A DNA stretch of 64,000 nt, from positions 51,581 through 115,580 of the forward strand of contig WOYV01000040.1 of the NCBI GenBank assembly GCA_011620585.1, written 5' to 3'. This document shows positions 44,013 through 52,962 of the stretch, piece after piece (position 1 is the stretch's first letter; each line of letters begins with the position of its first letter). The stretch is from Draconibacterium sp. Its GTDB lineage: Bacteria > Bacteroidota > Bacteroidia > Bacteroidales > Prolixibacteraceae. The notes under the pieces are model-generated. The model had not been told where the DNA came from. It worked only from the letters and a program-made list of their open reading frames with translations, and did not search any database. A program made the position numbers and the translations under genes.

Positions 44013-46355
44013 TCATTTCACGTCAATTGCATCCACCGGGCAAGCTGCCCGACACGCGTCGCACTTGATACACAATTCGGTATCGATGCTGTGTTTTTCG
44101 TGCGGTGTGAACGGGATCGCATCTACCGGGCACTTTTGCACGCATTTGGTACAACCGATACAATTATCGTTTACCGAATATTTAATCAGGTGGCTGCATT
44201 TCCCGGTTGGGCAAACCCCGTTGATGTGAGCTTCGTATTCGTCTCTGAAATATTTCAATGTGCTCAAAACCGGGTTCGGCGCTGTTCTTCCCAGCCCGCA
44301 TAAACTCCCTTTTGCGGTCCACTCTGCTAATTTTTCGAGTTCTTGAATATCTCCCTGCTTGCCTTTTCCACTGGTAATGTTTTCCAGAATATCCAGCATT
44401 CTTCGGGTTCCAACTCTACAGAAGGTACATTTACCGCATGATTCTTCCTGTGTGAACGACAAGAAATATCGTGCAATATCCACCATGCAATCGGTTTCGT
44501 CGAGTACCACCAAACCACCGGAGCCCATCATTGCCCCCATTTCCTGTAGCGACTCGAAATTGATCGGTGTATCGGCAAATTCTGCCGGGATGCACCCACC
44601 GGAAGGGCCGCCTATCTGAACAGCCTTGAACTTTTTACCATTTGCAATTCCCCCGCCGATTTCTTCGATTACTTCGCGGATGGTGATTCCCATAGGAACT
44701 TCGATCAATCCGCCCCGAGCCACTTTTCCGGCCAATGCAAACACCTTGGTTCCTGTGCTGCGAGCTGTTCCAATCTCTGCGAATTTCTCCCAGCCTTCTC
44801 TTAAAATATATGCAATTTGTGCAAACGTTTCGGTGTTGTTCACCAGCGTTGGTTTTCCAAACAAGCCACTTTCGGCTGGAAACGGCGGCCTGATTCTCGG
44901 GAAGCCACGGTTACCCTCAATCGAAGCGATCAGCGCAGTTTCTTCTCCACAAACAAAAGCGCCTGCCCCTTCGTAAATCTGAAAGTCGAGATCGAATCCG
45001 GTTCCCAAAATATTTTTGCCAAGCAGATTATTTTCATGACAGATCTTCAAAGCTTCGCGAATACGTTTTACCGCCAGCGGATATTCCGCCCGAATGTAGA
45101 AATATCCGTGATGAATGCCGGTTGCGTAAGCTGCTATTGTCATTCCTTCGATAATACGGTACGGATAAGATTCAAGCAACATGCGATCCATGAATGCGCC
45201 GGGGTCACCCTCGTCGCCATTACAAATCAGGTATTTCACCTCGCTGTTTTGTTTACGTACCGCTTCCCATTTTATACCGGTGGGAAAACCGCCACCACCA
45301 CGACCGCGAATGCCGCTTTGTTTTATCTGATCGACAACTTCCTGCGGTGAGTAACTTTCGAAAACTTTCTGTAATGCAGAAAATCCGCCGCGTTTCTTGT
45401 ATTCGTTGATGTCGAGTGGATTAATCATCCCGCGGTATTCAGTAGCGATTGGCAGCTGATTTCCAAGAAACGAAGCGACCGGTTTTTCGCGCATGCTGAT
45501 CTCGTAGCGTTCCACTCCTTCCCAGTTACGGTCGGTTTGGATGGTTTCCACTGTGTGCATCAGCTTATTTTTAAGCTTGGCAAACAAGCCCGGAGCCTGA
45601 AAATGTGATTCCACTATGTTCTTCACATCTTCGGGTTTTACCTTAGCGTACAGTGTTGGTTCGCCTTCGTTCGGAACTACTTCGACCAACGGGACCTGGT
45701 GACACATTCCCACACAACCCACGTGTTTTAAACTCACCCGCAAGCCACTTTCGTTTACCACCGCTTCTACTTCTTCCTGAATTTCTTTGCTCCCGCTGGC
45801 CACACAACACGATCCTAAACCAATTCGAATTTCACCCTGGAGCTGTGTTCCGTCTGCCTTCCGGGCTTTGCCCGTATCTTTTTTCCCTTTAATACTTTCG
45901 AAATCCTCGATAATCTGTTCTACCTGGTCGGATGCCACATGCCCATATGTTGTTCCATCGATCTGAACGACCGGGGCCAGCGTGCAACAACCGAGGCAAG
46001 CTACTTTTTCGATGGTATATTTTCCAGCTTCGTCGGTATTTATTCCCTCCTTTAGTTTTAATTCGCGACGAAAAGCATCATAAACCTGTACTGCTCCTTT
46101 TACATGACAGGCAGTACCAATGCACACTTTTATCATGTGTTCGCCCACCGGATGCAAACGGAATTGAGAATAAAAGCTGGCCACCCCAATGATCTCGGCT
46201 GAGGTAATTTCCGACCGGTCGGCCAGGTAACGCAAAGCATCTTCAGGCAGGTAGTTGTATTTTTTTTGAATGGACTGCAAAATAGGAATCAGGCTCTTTT
46301 TTGTCGAACCTTTTTCGGCAATCAGTTGATCGATATATGTGAAATATTCTGACAT
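44013..46355 (-). CDS. NuoE-NuoF fusion, NADH-oxidising diaphorase subunit
   Basis: 780 residues. NuoE domain 1-150 with [2Fe-2S] Cys78, 83, 120, 124; a second thioredoxin-like ferredoxin domain about 170-250 (Cys183/184, 214, 218); NuoF domain about 290-700 with FMN/NADH motif GRGGGGFPTG (351-360), ICNGDEGDPGAF, and [4Fe-4S] Cys640, 643, 646, 686; then two ferredoxin clusters CIGCTKCVQKCP and CIKCDACRAACP (732-772). This resembles the diaphorase part of HndAC/HymAB hydrogenases or NAD-linked formate dehydrogenases, but no catalytic partner is nearby. It therefore likely feeds NADH electrons to the flavoprotein and ferredoxins of this cluster. Confidence 0.92.
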   Translation of the reverse strand: MSEYFTYIDQLIAEKGSTKKSLIPILQSIQKKYNYLPEDALRYLADRSEITSAEIIGVASFYSQFRLHPVGEHMIKVCIGTACHVKGAVQVYDAFRRELKLKEGINTDEAGKYTIEKVACLGCCTLAPVVQIDGTTYGHVASDQVEQIIEDFESIKGKKDTGKARKADGTQLQGEIRIGLGSCCVASGSKEIQEEVEAVVNESGLRVSLKHVGCVGMCHQVPLVEVVPNEGEPTLYAKVKPEDVKNIVESHFQAPGLFAKLKNKLMHTVETIQTDRNWEGVERYEISMREKPVASFLGNQLPIATEYRGMINPLDINEYKKRGGFSALQKVFESYSPQEVVDQIKQSGIRGRGGGGFPTGIKWEAVRKQNSEVKYLICNGDEGDPGAFMDRMLLESYPYRIIEGMTIAAYATGIHHGYFYIRAEYPLAVKRIREALKICHENNLLGKNILGTGFDLDFQIYEGAGAFVCGEETALIASIEGNRGFPRIRPPFPAESGLFGKPTLVNNTETFAQIAYILREGWEKFAEIGTARSTGTKVFALAGKVARGGLIEVPMGITIREVIEEIGGGIANGKKFKAVQIGGPSGGCIPAEFADTPINFESLQEMGAMMGSGGLVVLDETDCMVDIARYFLSFTQEESCGKCTFCRVGTRRMLDILENITSGKGKQGDIQELEKLAEWTAKGSLCGLGRTAPNPVLSTLKYFRDEYEAHINGVCPTGKCSHLIKYSVNDNCIGCTKCVQKCPVDAIPFTPHEKHSIDTELCIKCDACRAACPVDAIDVK

Positions 46356-46362
46356 ATTATTT

Positions 46363-46387
46363 CTCGCAAAGGCGCTACGACGCTAAG
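46363..46387. repeat. Short quasi-tandem repeat between two redox genes
   Basis: A CGCAAAGGCGC-TACGACGCTAAG stretch fills most of the 33-base spacer and is of the CGCAAAGACGC type, a familiar dispersed intergenic repeat. It ends one base before the propeller stop codon. Confidence 0.45.
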
Positions 46388-46388
46388 T

Positions 46389-48251
46389 TTATTTTCCAAT
46401 ACAATACAAATTATTTTCTCCACGAATGTAGATCCGGCCATCGGCAAAAGCAGGTGTTGGGCCTGAGTGTTCTCCCAAATTATTTTCACTTATTTTTTTC
46501 AACACTTTACCCATTTCATACACATGCATAACACCGTTGTTATCCATTATAAACAACTTGCCATCCGCAGTAACCGGCGAAGCATACAAGGTAGTGCCCA
46601 CATCATCTTCCCAATACATTTCTCCCGATCTAGTATCGTAACACGCAATTACTCCGTAACTGGTGCAAATAACCAATAACCCATTGTGCGCCAACGGACT
46701 TGATGCTTCGGGCAGGTATTCGTCGTTTTCCCAAACGGGGGAAGCTGTTTTCGGATCGATGGCAACGAGCCGGGCATATTCGTTGGCAGCAAAAACAAGT
46801 CCGTCGCCATAAGCAACCGATGGTCCAACTTCACCCATCATACACTCAACCTTCCAAAGTTCATCACCAGTTTCGGCATCGTAGCCGGCAACAATAGGAT
46901 CGGCGGTAAGTAAAACCTGGTATTTCCCGTTAATTTCGGCGAGAACCGGACTGGCCCATGATATTTTTGATTCGCGTTTTTTGTCCCAAATGGTTTCGCC
47001 TGTTCCGGTACTAAGAGCGAGTAACCGTCCTCCGCTATTCGTATCGTACTGAACATAGAGCTTTCCAGCCCAGGTAATCAAAGACGACGAGTGCCCGTAA
47101 TGATTGTTTGGAACACCCAGATTTCGTGCCCACAATCGTTTCCCGTTCATATCGAAAGCAATTACATCGCCATCGGCAAATATGGCGTACACCGCTTTTC
47201 CATCAGTTGTCGTAGTTGGAGCAGAGAGTCCTGTATCGGGCGATACTTTTGGCTGACTCGCTGGCGAACCTGAAATATTATTAGCCACACCAGTCCAAAG
47301 CAATTTTCCGGTATTTCTATCGAAACAATACACTTCACGGGCATTATTATCGGCACCGGCCACAAAAACTTTATCTCCCCAAATAATGGGCGAGTTGAAC
47401 CCCAATTTTGGGATCGGCACTTTCCACAGCACGTTGGTACCGGCAGCTCCGTCCCATTCGGTCGGGATGTTTTTAGCATAACTTGCCCCCTGTCCAAAAG
47501 GCCCACGGAAAGAATTATAATTGGCTTTAATTGTGGCCAATGTCAAACCTGTTGCTGATGTAGTTGTTTTTGGCTGAGGATTTGCCCCGGCCACGGCAAC
47601 AACATTTTCAGGAGATGTTCCTTCCTGTGGAACTTCGGCTACTATCTCCTCTTCGACATTTTCTTCAGCCGAAGTTTGGGTCTCTGATACATTTCCCGGA
47701 GTTTGTCCAACTTCGATGACTTCAATTCCCTCATCTTGCGGGGCAACTTCGTTCCCGGCCACCATATTATTTGTATCGTAATACTCCAAATGATTAACGG
47801 TAGCATAACTTGCCAATACCGCGAGCGCCATCACCACCCCCCCAACTATCATAATTCCCTTTTGAGCAAGAATCCGGCTTGCAATTTCATTTTCCAGTTT
47901 TTTATCGGGCGCTTCAATTTTACTTTTTGCCGAATAATAAATACGAAGTGCGAACGCTAAAACCACGGCGCCAAAAAGCATTAAGTATGCGCCGGTTTTC
48001 ACCTGCCACTGACTGTTGAAATATGCTTTACGCGCCAGCAGGTCGAAGTTACGAATCTCTGTTTTTAGCTCTTCGTTGTTGGGTTCCTGCTTCAACCGCT
48101 GGACCAGCGCTTCGAGAGCCTTGCTTTCGATGGGATCGCTTTTTGAAATCTGCCAGAAATTCAGCAACAAAAGTATCGCAACGGCGGTACAGAAAATTCC
48201 TGCAATCAGTGCGATGTTCTGTGAAATTTTTAGTTTATCGTTATTGGTCAT
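46389..48251 (-). CDS. Membrane-anchored PQQ-like beta-propeller protein (propeller 2)
   Basis: 620 residues. Three TM-like segments near the N-terminus (IALIAGIFCTAVAILLLLNFW, AYLMLFGAVVLAFALRIYY, GGVVMALAVLASYATV) are joined by a Glu-rich, Pro/Thr/Ala-rich linker (about 180-240) to a propeller of six to eight blades (GKLLWTGV, GKRLWARN, GETIWDKK, GDELWKVE, YWEDDVGTTLYASPVT). The first blade has FRGPFGQGAS. The topology places the propeller outside the cytoplasm, next to the NapH-like ferredoxin encoded just downstream. Confidence 0.85.
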   Translation of the reverse strand: MTNNDKLKISQNIALIAGIFCTAVAILLLLNFWQISKSDPIESKALEALVQRLKQEPNNEELKTEIRNFDLLARKAYFNSQWQVKTGAYLMLFGAVVLAFALRIYYSAKSKIEAPDKKLENEIASRILAQKGIMIVGGVVMALAVLASYATVNHLEYYDTNNMVAGNEVAPQDEGIEVIEVGQTPGNVSETQTSAEENVEEEIVAEVPQEGTSPENVVAVAGANPQPKTTTSATGLTLATIKANYNSFRGPFGQGASYAKNIPTEWDGAAGTNVLWKVPIPKLGFNSPIIWGDKVFVAGADNNAREVYCFDRNTGKLLWTGVANNISGSPASQPKVSPDTGLSAPTTTTDGKAVYAIFADGDVIAFDMNGKRLWARNLGVPNNHYGHSSSLITWAGKLYVQYDTNSGGRLLALSTGTGETIWDKKRESKISWASPVLAEINGKYQVLLTADPIVAGYDAETGDELWKVECMMGEVGPSVAYGDGLVFAANEYARLVAIDPKTASPVWENDEYLPEASSPLAHNGLLVICTSYGVIACYDTRSGEMYWEDDVGTTLYASPVTADGKLFIMDNNGVMHVYEMGKVLKKISENNLGEHSGPTPAFADGRIYIRGENNLYCIGK

Positions 48252-48263
48252 ATACTTAAGTTT

Positions 48264-48288
48264 GAAGTCGGAAGCAGGAAGCCGGAAG
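48264..48288. repeat. GAAG quasi-tandem repeat before the propeller 2 gene
   Basis: GAAGTCGGAAGCAGGAAGCC and the following GGAAG form a run of GGAAG-type words with 7-8 base spacing in the 104-base spacer 48252-48355. A related GGAAGACAGAAGCCCGAAG array is at 50521-50539. Confidence 0.5.
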
Positions 48289-48355
48289 AAAGTTTCCGAA
48301 AGTTAGCTGCTCATCATTCTTTTATTTGTTTTTCAATCTAACAATTTTGCATTTT

Positions 48356-49618
48356 TTACTTCTCTACCGGACAATAATCCACACAGCGGGCACAACTCAA
48401 ACAGTTTCCTTTGTGTGGTTCATAATCCTGACGTTTTCTGAAAACCACAGTGTTAAGTAGGGTCATTCCAATTACCAGCCCCAGGAAACCCCCGGCAATC
48501 ATACTTCCTGTGTAAAATTTATCACGAATGGCTTCGGCTTCCAATACCAGTTCGTCCATCGATTCTCCTGAAGCCCGGAATGTTTGTACGTCAATATTGT
48601 CAAGGTCGTCTTTAATTTCAGGCTTCGAGATCATCAGTTCGGCCAGGTAAACCGTTGGATTGGCTTTTGACAGGAAGGTGTGTGAACGATTCCCGACAAA
48701 AACGCCAAGCGCCACCCACAGCGGAATGATCAGCGCGTAAGTCACAAAACGTTTGGGCCCGAGCCCCGATTTTACCACTTCTTTTTCGTTGGTTGGAAAA
48801 TCAATCGCATCGAACGGACACGATGTTGTACAAAGCTTGCACTGAATACATTTTGACGGGGTGATGGCGAGGTGCCATTTAGAAAAGCGGGACATCCAGC
48901 TAAGCAGTACTCCGTACGGACACAAAAACCGGCAGTAGGGACGGGCTACAAACATACCCATCAACAGGAAGGCAACTCCCAGCACGATCATATGAAATTT
49001 GGCGTCCATCCTGAAAATTCCGACAAAAGGATCGTAGCGGCAAATGATAAAATCGGTGCCTGTGGCAGCAAACAATACCGCCAGCGCCAGATATATGTAA
49101 GGAATGAGTCCTAATGTTTTATTCAGCCATTTTGGAAGACTGATGGGTTTCATAATTACCAAGTCCTGAATCGCCCCGAGCGGGCAGGCCCCGGCACAAA
49201 AAACTCTGCCAAAGAACAAAGCAAATAAAAGCGGCAGAAGAAAAAACAGTAGCGTGGTTATCGAAACAGAATAGCCTGGATCGAAAAAGGATAGTACCAT
49301 ATTCTGGATCGACCCGATGCTGCAAATACATCCGTTTCGGTAAAACCCAAAATATGCAAGGGTAAATATTGAAAGCCATAAAATTCCCTGACGGGAACGG
49401 CTTTTAAGTGCCAAATATGTTGCTGCTGAAAGAACAAGCAATAACACAAGAACATCGAAATATTCGAGCGCCAAAGCCCTGGGTTCAGGCGTTACAGGCG
49501 ATGGTTGCGTGTATCCGCTGTCGAATTCGGGTTTTGGGAAACGCTGTTGCTGTGCTGACAAGGCAAAAGTTGAAAGGAAAAAGGCAAAAGTAAATAATAC
49601 GAACTTTGCGTATTTCAT
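48356..49618 (-). CDS. NapH-like membrane polyferredoxin
   Basis: The ATG at 49618 (MKYAKFVLFTFAFFLSTFALSAQ) gives 420 residues with a signal-anchor; the longer frame runs back into a repeat. Five or more TM segments carry the NapH/NosR motifs FCAGACPLGAIQD and RPYCRFLCPYG. Two ferredoxin clusters follow: CIQCKLCTTSCPFDA on the cytoplasmic or periplasmic face, and CLSCARCVDYCPVEK at the very C-terminus. Such proteins move electrons between quinol pool and extracytoplasmic or cytoplasmic ferredoxins. It is the only clear membrane electron gate in this cluster. Confidence 0.88.
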   Translation of the reverse strand: MKYAKFVLFTFAFFLSTFALSAQQQRFPKPEFDSGYTQPSPVTPEPRALALEYFDVLVLLLVLSAATYLALKSRSRQGILWLSIFTLAYFGFYRNGCICSIGSIQNMVLSFFDPGYSVSITTLLFFLLPLLFALFFGRVFCAGACPLGAIQDLVIMKPISLPKWLNKTLGLIPYIYLALAVLFAATGTDFIICRYDPFVGIFRMDAKFHMIVLGVAFLLMGMFVARPYCRFLCPYGVLLSWMSRFSKWHLAITPSKCIQCKLCTTSCPFDAIDFPTNEKEVVKSGLGPKRFVTYALIIPLWVALGVFVGNRSHTFLSKANPTVYLAELMISKPEIKDDLDNIDVQTFRASGESMDELVLEAEAIRDKFYTGSMIAGGFLGLVIGMTLLNTVVFRKRQDYEPHKGNCLSCARCVDYCPVEK

Positions 49619-49682
49619 AACTGCAAGTTTACAGTCCCAGTTTTCAGTATTCATTTTCGATAACAGATTACTGTTTACTAAA

Positions 49683-49717
49683 GGCTTGTGGCTATTAGCT
49701 TGCAGCTTGTAGCTTGA
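49683..49717. repeat. GCTTGT/AGCTTG quasi-tandem repeat
   Basis: GGCTTGTGGCTATTAGCTTG followed by CAGCTTGTAGCTTG: five AGCTTG/GGCTTG words in 35 bases in the spacer 49619-49755. A shorter copy of the same word (GGCTTGT twice) is inside the ABC permease gene at 37626-37650. Confidence 0.55.
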
Positions 49718-49755
49718 TTCTATGTTGGTTTTTTGGTTCATTGGTTTCAATCAAT

Positions 49756-50328
49756 CTAAGTTGGATTCGTCCAGCTCCCTTTTACTTTGTATGCCTCGCT
49801 GGCCTGCACGCGGCTGATGGCATCGGACGGGCAAACCCGCGCTATGGAACATTCGTTGCAATTCACGCAAAGGTGATGCATAATTTGCAGGTGTAACGAT
49901 CCGTTCCCAAACGATGTACATCCTTTCACACATTTGGCACAACCAATACAGAGGTCTTCGTTGATATGATATTCGAAATAGGGTTCTTCAATAAATTTGC
50001 GTTCGATGGCAGCGGTAGGGCACAACTGGTTTTCGGCAGCCGTGCTTCGGGCGTTGGCATCGGGTTTCAGATATCCACCACACAAATCGCAGTAGCCACA
50101 CAAATCGAAAGCATGAATACATTTTACGGCCGACGGCGTCATCACGCACTCGGTGGCACAACGTCCGCACTGCGTACATTTAAAAGGATCGATTTGCCAA
50201 ACATAACCGTCGGTGGTTACCTTGCGCAATGCAGCCGCACTTACGGCCCCGAGCGATAAAAGCAAAGACAATCTCGCCCCGTTCCGGATGAATTTGCGTC
50301 GGCTTTGTGCTTTATTTTTCTTTTCCAT
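49756..50328 (-). CDS. TAT-like exported polyferredoxin (NapG/DmsB-like)
   Basis: The ATG at 50328 (MEKKNKAQSRRKFIRNGARL) gives 190 residues with a twin-arginine-like leader. Then come cysteine clusters CTQCGRCATECVM, CIHAFDLCGYCDLCGG, CIGCAKCVKGC and CVNCNECSIARVCP, enough for three to four [4Fe-4S] clusters. It resembles NapG-type ferredoxins that pair with NapH, and the NapH-like gene follows 137 bases later. It therefore probably shuttles electrons outside the cytoplasmic membrane. Confidence 0.87.
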   Translation of the reverse strand: MEKKNKAQSRRKFIRNGARLSLLLSLGAVSAAALRKVTTDGYVWQIDPFKCTQCGRCATECVMTPSAVKCIHAFDLCGYCDLCGGYLKPDANARSTAAENQLCPTAAIERKFIEEPYFEYHINEDLCIGCAKCVKGCTSFGNGSLHLQIMHHLCVNCNECSIARVCPSDAISRVQASEAYKVKGSWTNPT

Positions 50329-50335
50329 TTTTTGT

Positions 50336-50509
50336 CTACTCCGCCTGTGGTAATTGACACAATTCAAATTTCCCGCAATTTTTACATGTTGGTGATATCG
50401 AGCAGGTAGTTGTTACTTTTTTGTTCGCTACAAGGTAACCCGATGTAGCTGCCAGGCCGCCAAGTAATAGCAACCTGGCTCCGGTTTGTATAAATTTTTT
50501 GCGGTTCAT
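50336..50509 (-). CDS. Small TAT-like cysteine protein (57 residues)
   Basis: The ATG at 50509 gives MNRKKFIQTGARLLLLGGLA..., a short twin-arginine-like hydrophobic leader nearly identical in pattern to that of the next gene (RKKFIQTGARL versus RRKFIRNGARL, both reaching KVTT), then CSISPTCKNCGKFELC: four cysteines, C-x5-C-x2-C-x5-C, that could bind a metal or iron-sulfur cluster. I know no characterised homologue. It lies 7 bases before the polyferredoxin, so they are surely co-expressed. Confidence 0.72.
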   Translation of the reverse strand: MNRKKFIQTGARLLLLGGLAATSGYLVANKKVTTTCSISPTCKNCGKFELCQLPQAE

Positions 50510-50520
50510 AATTTTAAGTT

Positions 50521-50539
50521 GGAAGACAGAAGCCCGAAG
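50521..50539. repeat. GGAAG-type short repeat
   Basis: GGAAGACAGAAGCCCGAAG lies just upstream of the small cysteine gene, in the 54-base spacer, and resembles the array at 48264-48288. Confidence 0.4.
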
Positions 50540-50563
50540 CATGGGGCCCAATCCTCCTTTTAT

Positions 50564-51529
50564 TTAGTTTTTCTCAAATACTCTCAGTACTTTACGATCA
50601 AAATCGAGTGCGTAAATATTTCCTTTATTATCGACTGCCACATCGGGCGCCTGGCCTTCAATTTTATCGTCGAATTTTGTTGGAGGCGCCACCACCCCGA
50701 GAAACTCGCCCGATGATTTGTATATTTTTATACGCACCAGGCCCTTTTCGCTGGTTACAAAACTCCCATCTTCCAAAAAACAGAAATGTGCCGGGTTACA
50801 GCAACCACTAAAATTCTCGGTTTGTGCGCCACTTGCCTGCCAGTGTTCGCGCAGGTTTCCGTTGTCGGTGTATTGTTCAAGTGAATGGATTCCAGGGTTT
50901 ACCGCCCACAAGTCGCCGTATTCGTTTACATCGATGTCGAAGTATGGACTTGGAATAATAAAACCATGCAGATCATCCGCATCGGCCTTTCCTTCGAAAG
51001 AATCAAGCAGATTTCCATTTTTTGTATAACGAAGGATTTTTCGGTTACCAGCATCGGCCACAAAAACAAAATCTTCTTTTCCGGAAATAGCAGTTACATA
51101 GGTATTTTCGCCTTCTATATTCCATTCATCCTGAATTTCTCCTGCTCTATTCAATACTTTCACAGACTTCCCGAATGCAAGATAAATATTCTCCCCTTCC
51201 ACTTCCACAGTGGTAGGTTTGTCTTGAAAATCGATTTCAAGCAGGAGTTGTCCGTCAATATCGATCGCTTTTAATTTCTGATCGCCAACCAAATAAATTG
51301 TGTCGCCTGAACTGGTAATGCCGGCCGGATTTTCGAATCCAACCCTGAAATTCTTAACTTCTTTGAAGAGTATTAATTCTTCAGGAACCTTTCGGAATTC
51401 TTCAATATTGTACTCAAATTTATTGGCCTCCATCCTGTCGGGACGTTTCGAGTACCAGTCGCCCACCATTACCGCAATGATAACGACAGCCAGTACAATT
51501 AAAAATATGACGATTCCTTTGTTTTTCAT
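50564..51529 (-). CDS. Membrane-anchored NHL-type beta-propeller protein
   Basis: 321 residues with one N-terminal TM helix (GIVIFLIVLAVVIIAVMVGDW), then NHL-like blades (ENPAGITSSGDTIYLVG, FVFVADAGNRKILRYTKNGNLL, DIDVNEYGDLWAVNPGIHSLEQYTDNG, DVAVDNKGNIYALDFDRKVLRVF). A CC pair occurs in FSGCCNPAHFCF (Cys with His), which could bind a metal or haem but is only suggestive. It lies 3 bases from the upstream propeller gene. Role probably as an interaction scaffold of the redox cluster. Confidence 0.82.
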   Translation of the reverse strand: MKNKGIVIFLIVLAVVIIAVMVGDWYSKRPDRMEANKFEYNIEEFRKVPEELILFKEVKNFRVGFENPAGITSSGDTIYLVGDQKLKAIDIDGQLLLEIDFQDKPTTVEVEGENIYLAFGKSVKVLNRAGEIQDEWNIEGENTYVTAISGKEDFVFVADAGNRKILRYTKNGNLLDSFEGKADADDLHGFIIPSPYFDIDVNEYGDLWAVNPGIHSLEQYTDNGNLREHWQASGAQTENFSGCCNPAHFCFLEDGSFVTSEKGLVRIKIYKSSGEFLGVVAPPTKFDDKIEGQAPDVAVDNKGNIYALDFDRKVLRVFEKN

Positions 51530-51532
51530 TTC

Positions 51533-52954
51533 TCAAATGTTTAAGTCGATACACACCATTTTTTTCGAATCGCGCATAATCAGGTAACCATCGGCCAGTG
51601 CAAAAGGCGCCCAGGCATCGTGTGCGTCTTCAAAAACTTTAACCTGGTCGAGCAGAATAAATTCTTTTGTACCCGGGCGGGCTATAGTAAGTGTTGCATC
51701 ATCGTTCAGGATAAACATTTTATTATCGGCAATAAAGTAAGGCCCAAGTCCGAAACGCATGTCTTTCCCGCTCGACCACACCATTTTTTTAGTATCCGAT
51801 GGATCAACACAAACCAACTGGTTTCGAAGTGCGCCACCATCTTTTGGCAGAATCCCAAACAGGCGCCCATTCCAGTACAGTGGAGTCTGTTGTTCGCAGG
51901 CCAGCCCATCTTTCGGACTGTACTCGTCGATAGCTTCCACACTAAACTGTCCGTTGTTTTCCGAAAGCTTTAACATCATACTTCCTGCACCGTAGCCGGC
52001 TGTCAGGAATATTTTTCCATCGGGCATACAAAGCGGCGATGGCGCTACCACCGAGTGATTCCAAGCGTTGGTCGACCAAAGGACCGAGCCTGCATCGGGA
52101 CCGTCGGCAGCGACACCAACAATACCTCCGATTGCACTATACACATACATTTTCCGTCCTCCAAAAGTATAAGGCATCACCGACGAATGCGACATCTGCC
52201 ATCCGTTTGGATTGGGTGTTTCCCACAGTTTTTCACCGCTTTCACAATCCACGGCCACCATCATTTTCGAGCCGCCTACCCCAAGGATAGCCACTCCGTT
52301 ATCGATGAGCGGGCACTGCCCGGTGTACCAGAATGGAATTTCATTCCCGTATTCTTTTACGATATCAAGTCCCCAACGGAAATTTCCATTCTCACGGTCG
52401 AGGCACATCACGTGGCATTTTGGACCAATGGTAAGAATATAATCTTCGGTTACCGCAGGAATGGTCCGCGACATTCCGTGGTTTCGTTTAACGGCTACAT
52501 CGTAACCACGGCTCCACTGTTCCTTGCCATCCACCAGTGAGAAGCAACGCAATTTATCCGCCCGTTCCTCTTCGTTATAGTCGAGAATATAAGCCAGACC
52601 TTTGTAAATAGCTGCACCCGAATGTCCTTCGCCCAAATCGAGCGACCACACAATTTTCGGTCCTTCGGCGCCGAATTTATCGATCAGTTTTACCGGCGAT
52701 TTGGAAATATTATCGTGATCGGCGCCACGGAAATTTGGCCAGGTTTCGTTCATTGGTTGATAATCCGAAGAATATTCCTCGAAAAGCTCGCCAATGGTTA
52801 CGTCCTGCGCAGCAACTCCGGCTCCTCTGTTATCAGCTCCCTCCAGGTTAACCGTCATATCTTTGGTTGGGTCGGCACTCAACCACCAGAAAATTGACAC
52901 CAAGGCAATGGTGCTGACTACTATCGGAATGATATTTAAAGTTTTTTTCGTCAA
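51533..52954 (-). CDS. Membrane-anchored PQQ-like beta-propeller protein (propeller 3)
   Basis: 473 residues from a TTG start at 52954 (no nearby ATG). The N-terminal TM helix NIIPIVVSTIALVSIFWWLSA anchors a propeller: FRGADHDNISKSP at the first blade, then KLWETPNPNGW, VLWSTNAWNHSVVAPSPL, MVWSSGKDMRFGLGPYF. An IVW-type closing strand recurs. It follows propeller 4 by 8 bases and precedes the NHL protein by 3, so they are tightly coupled. Confidence 0.85.
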   Translation of the reverse strand: MTKKTLNIIPIVVSTIALVSIFWWLSADPTKDMTVNLEGADNRGAGVAAQDVTIGELFEEYSSDYQPMNETWPNFRGADHDNISKSPVKLIDKFGAEGPKIVWSLDLGEGHSGAAIYKGLAYILDYNEEERADKLRCFSLVDGKEQWSRGYDVAVKRNHGMSRTIPAVTEDYILTIGPKCHVMCLDRENGNFRWGLDIVKEYGNEIPFWYTGQCPLIDNGVAILGVGGSKMMVAVDCESGEKLWETPNPNGWQMSHSSVMPYTFGGRKMYVYSAIGGIVGVAADGPDAGSVLWSTNAWNHSVVAPSPLCMPDGKIFLTAGYGAGSMMLKLSENNGQFSVEAIDEYSPKDGLACEQQTPLYWNGRLFGILPKDGGALRNQLVCVDPSDTKKMVWSSGKDMRFGLGPYFIADNKMFILNDDATLTIARPGTKEFILLDQVKVFEDAHDAWAPFALADGYLIMRDSKKMVCIDLNI

Positions 52955-52962
52955 GTTTTATT

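Noticed and set aside
49619-49750. Upstream start of the NapH-like gene
   Set aside because: The extra residues come from the AGCTTG repeat, and the signal-anchor starts at 49618.
39320-50539. CRISPR array
   Set aside because: The short repeats are imperfect, unspaced and different in each spacer; there are no regular spacers or cas genes.
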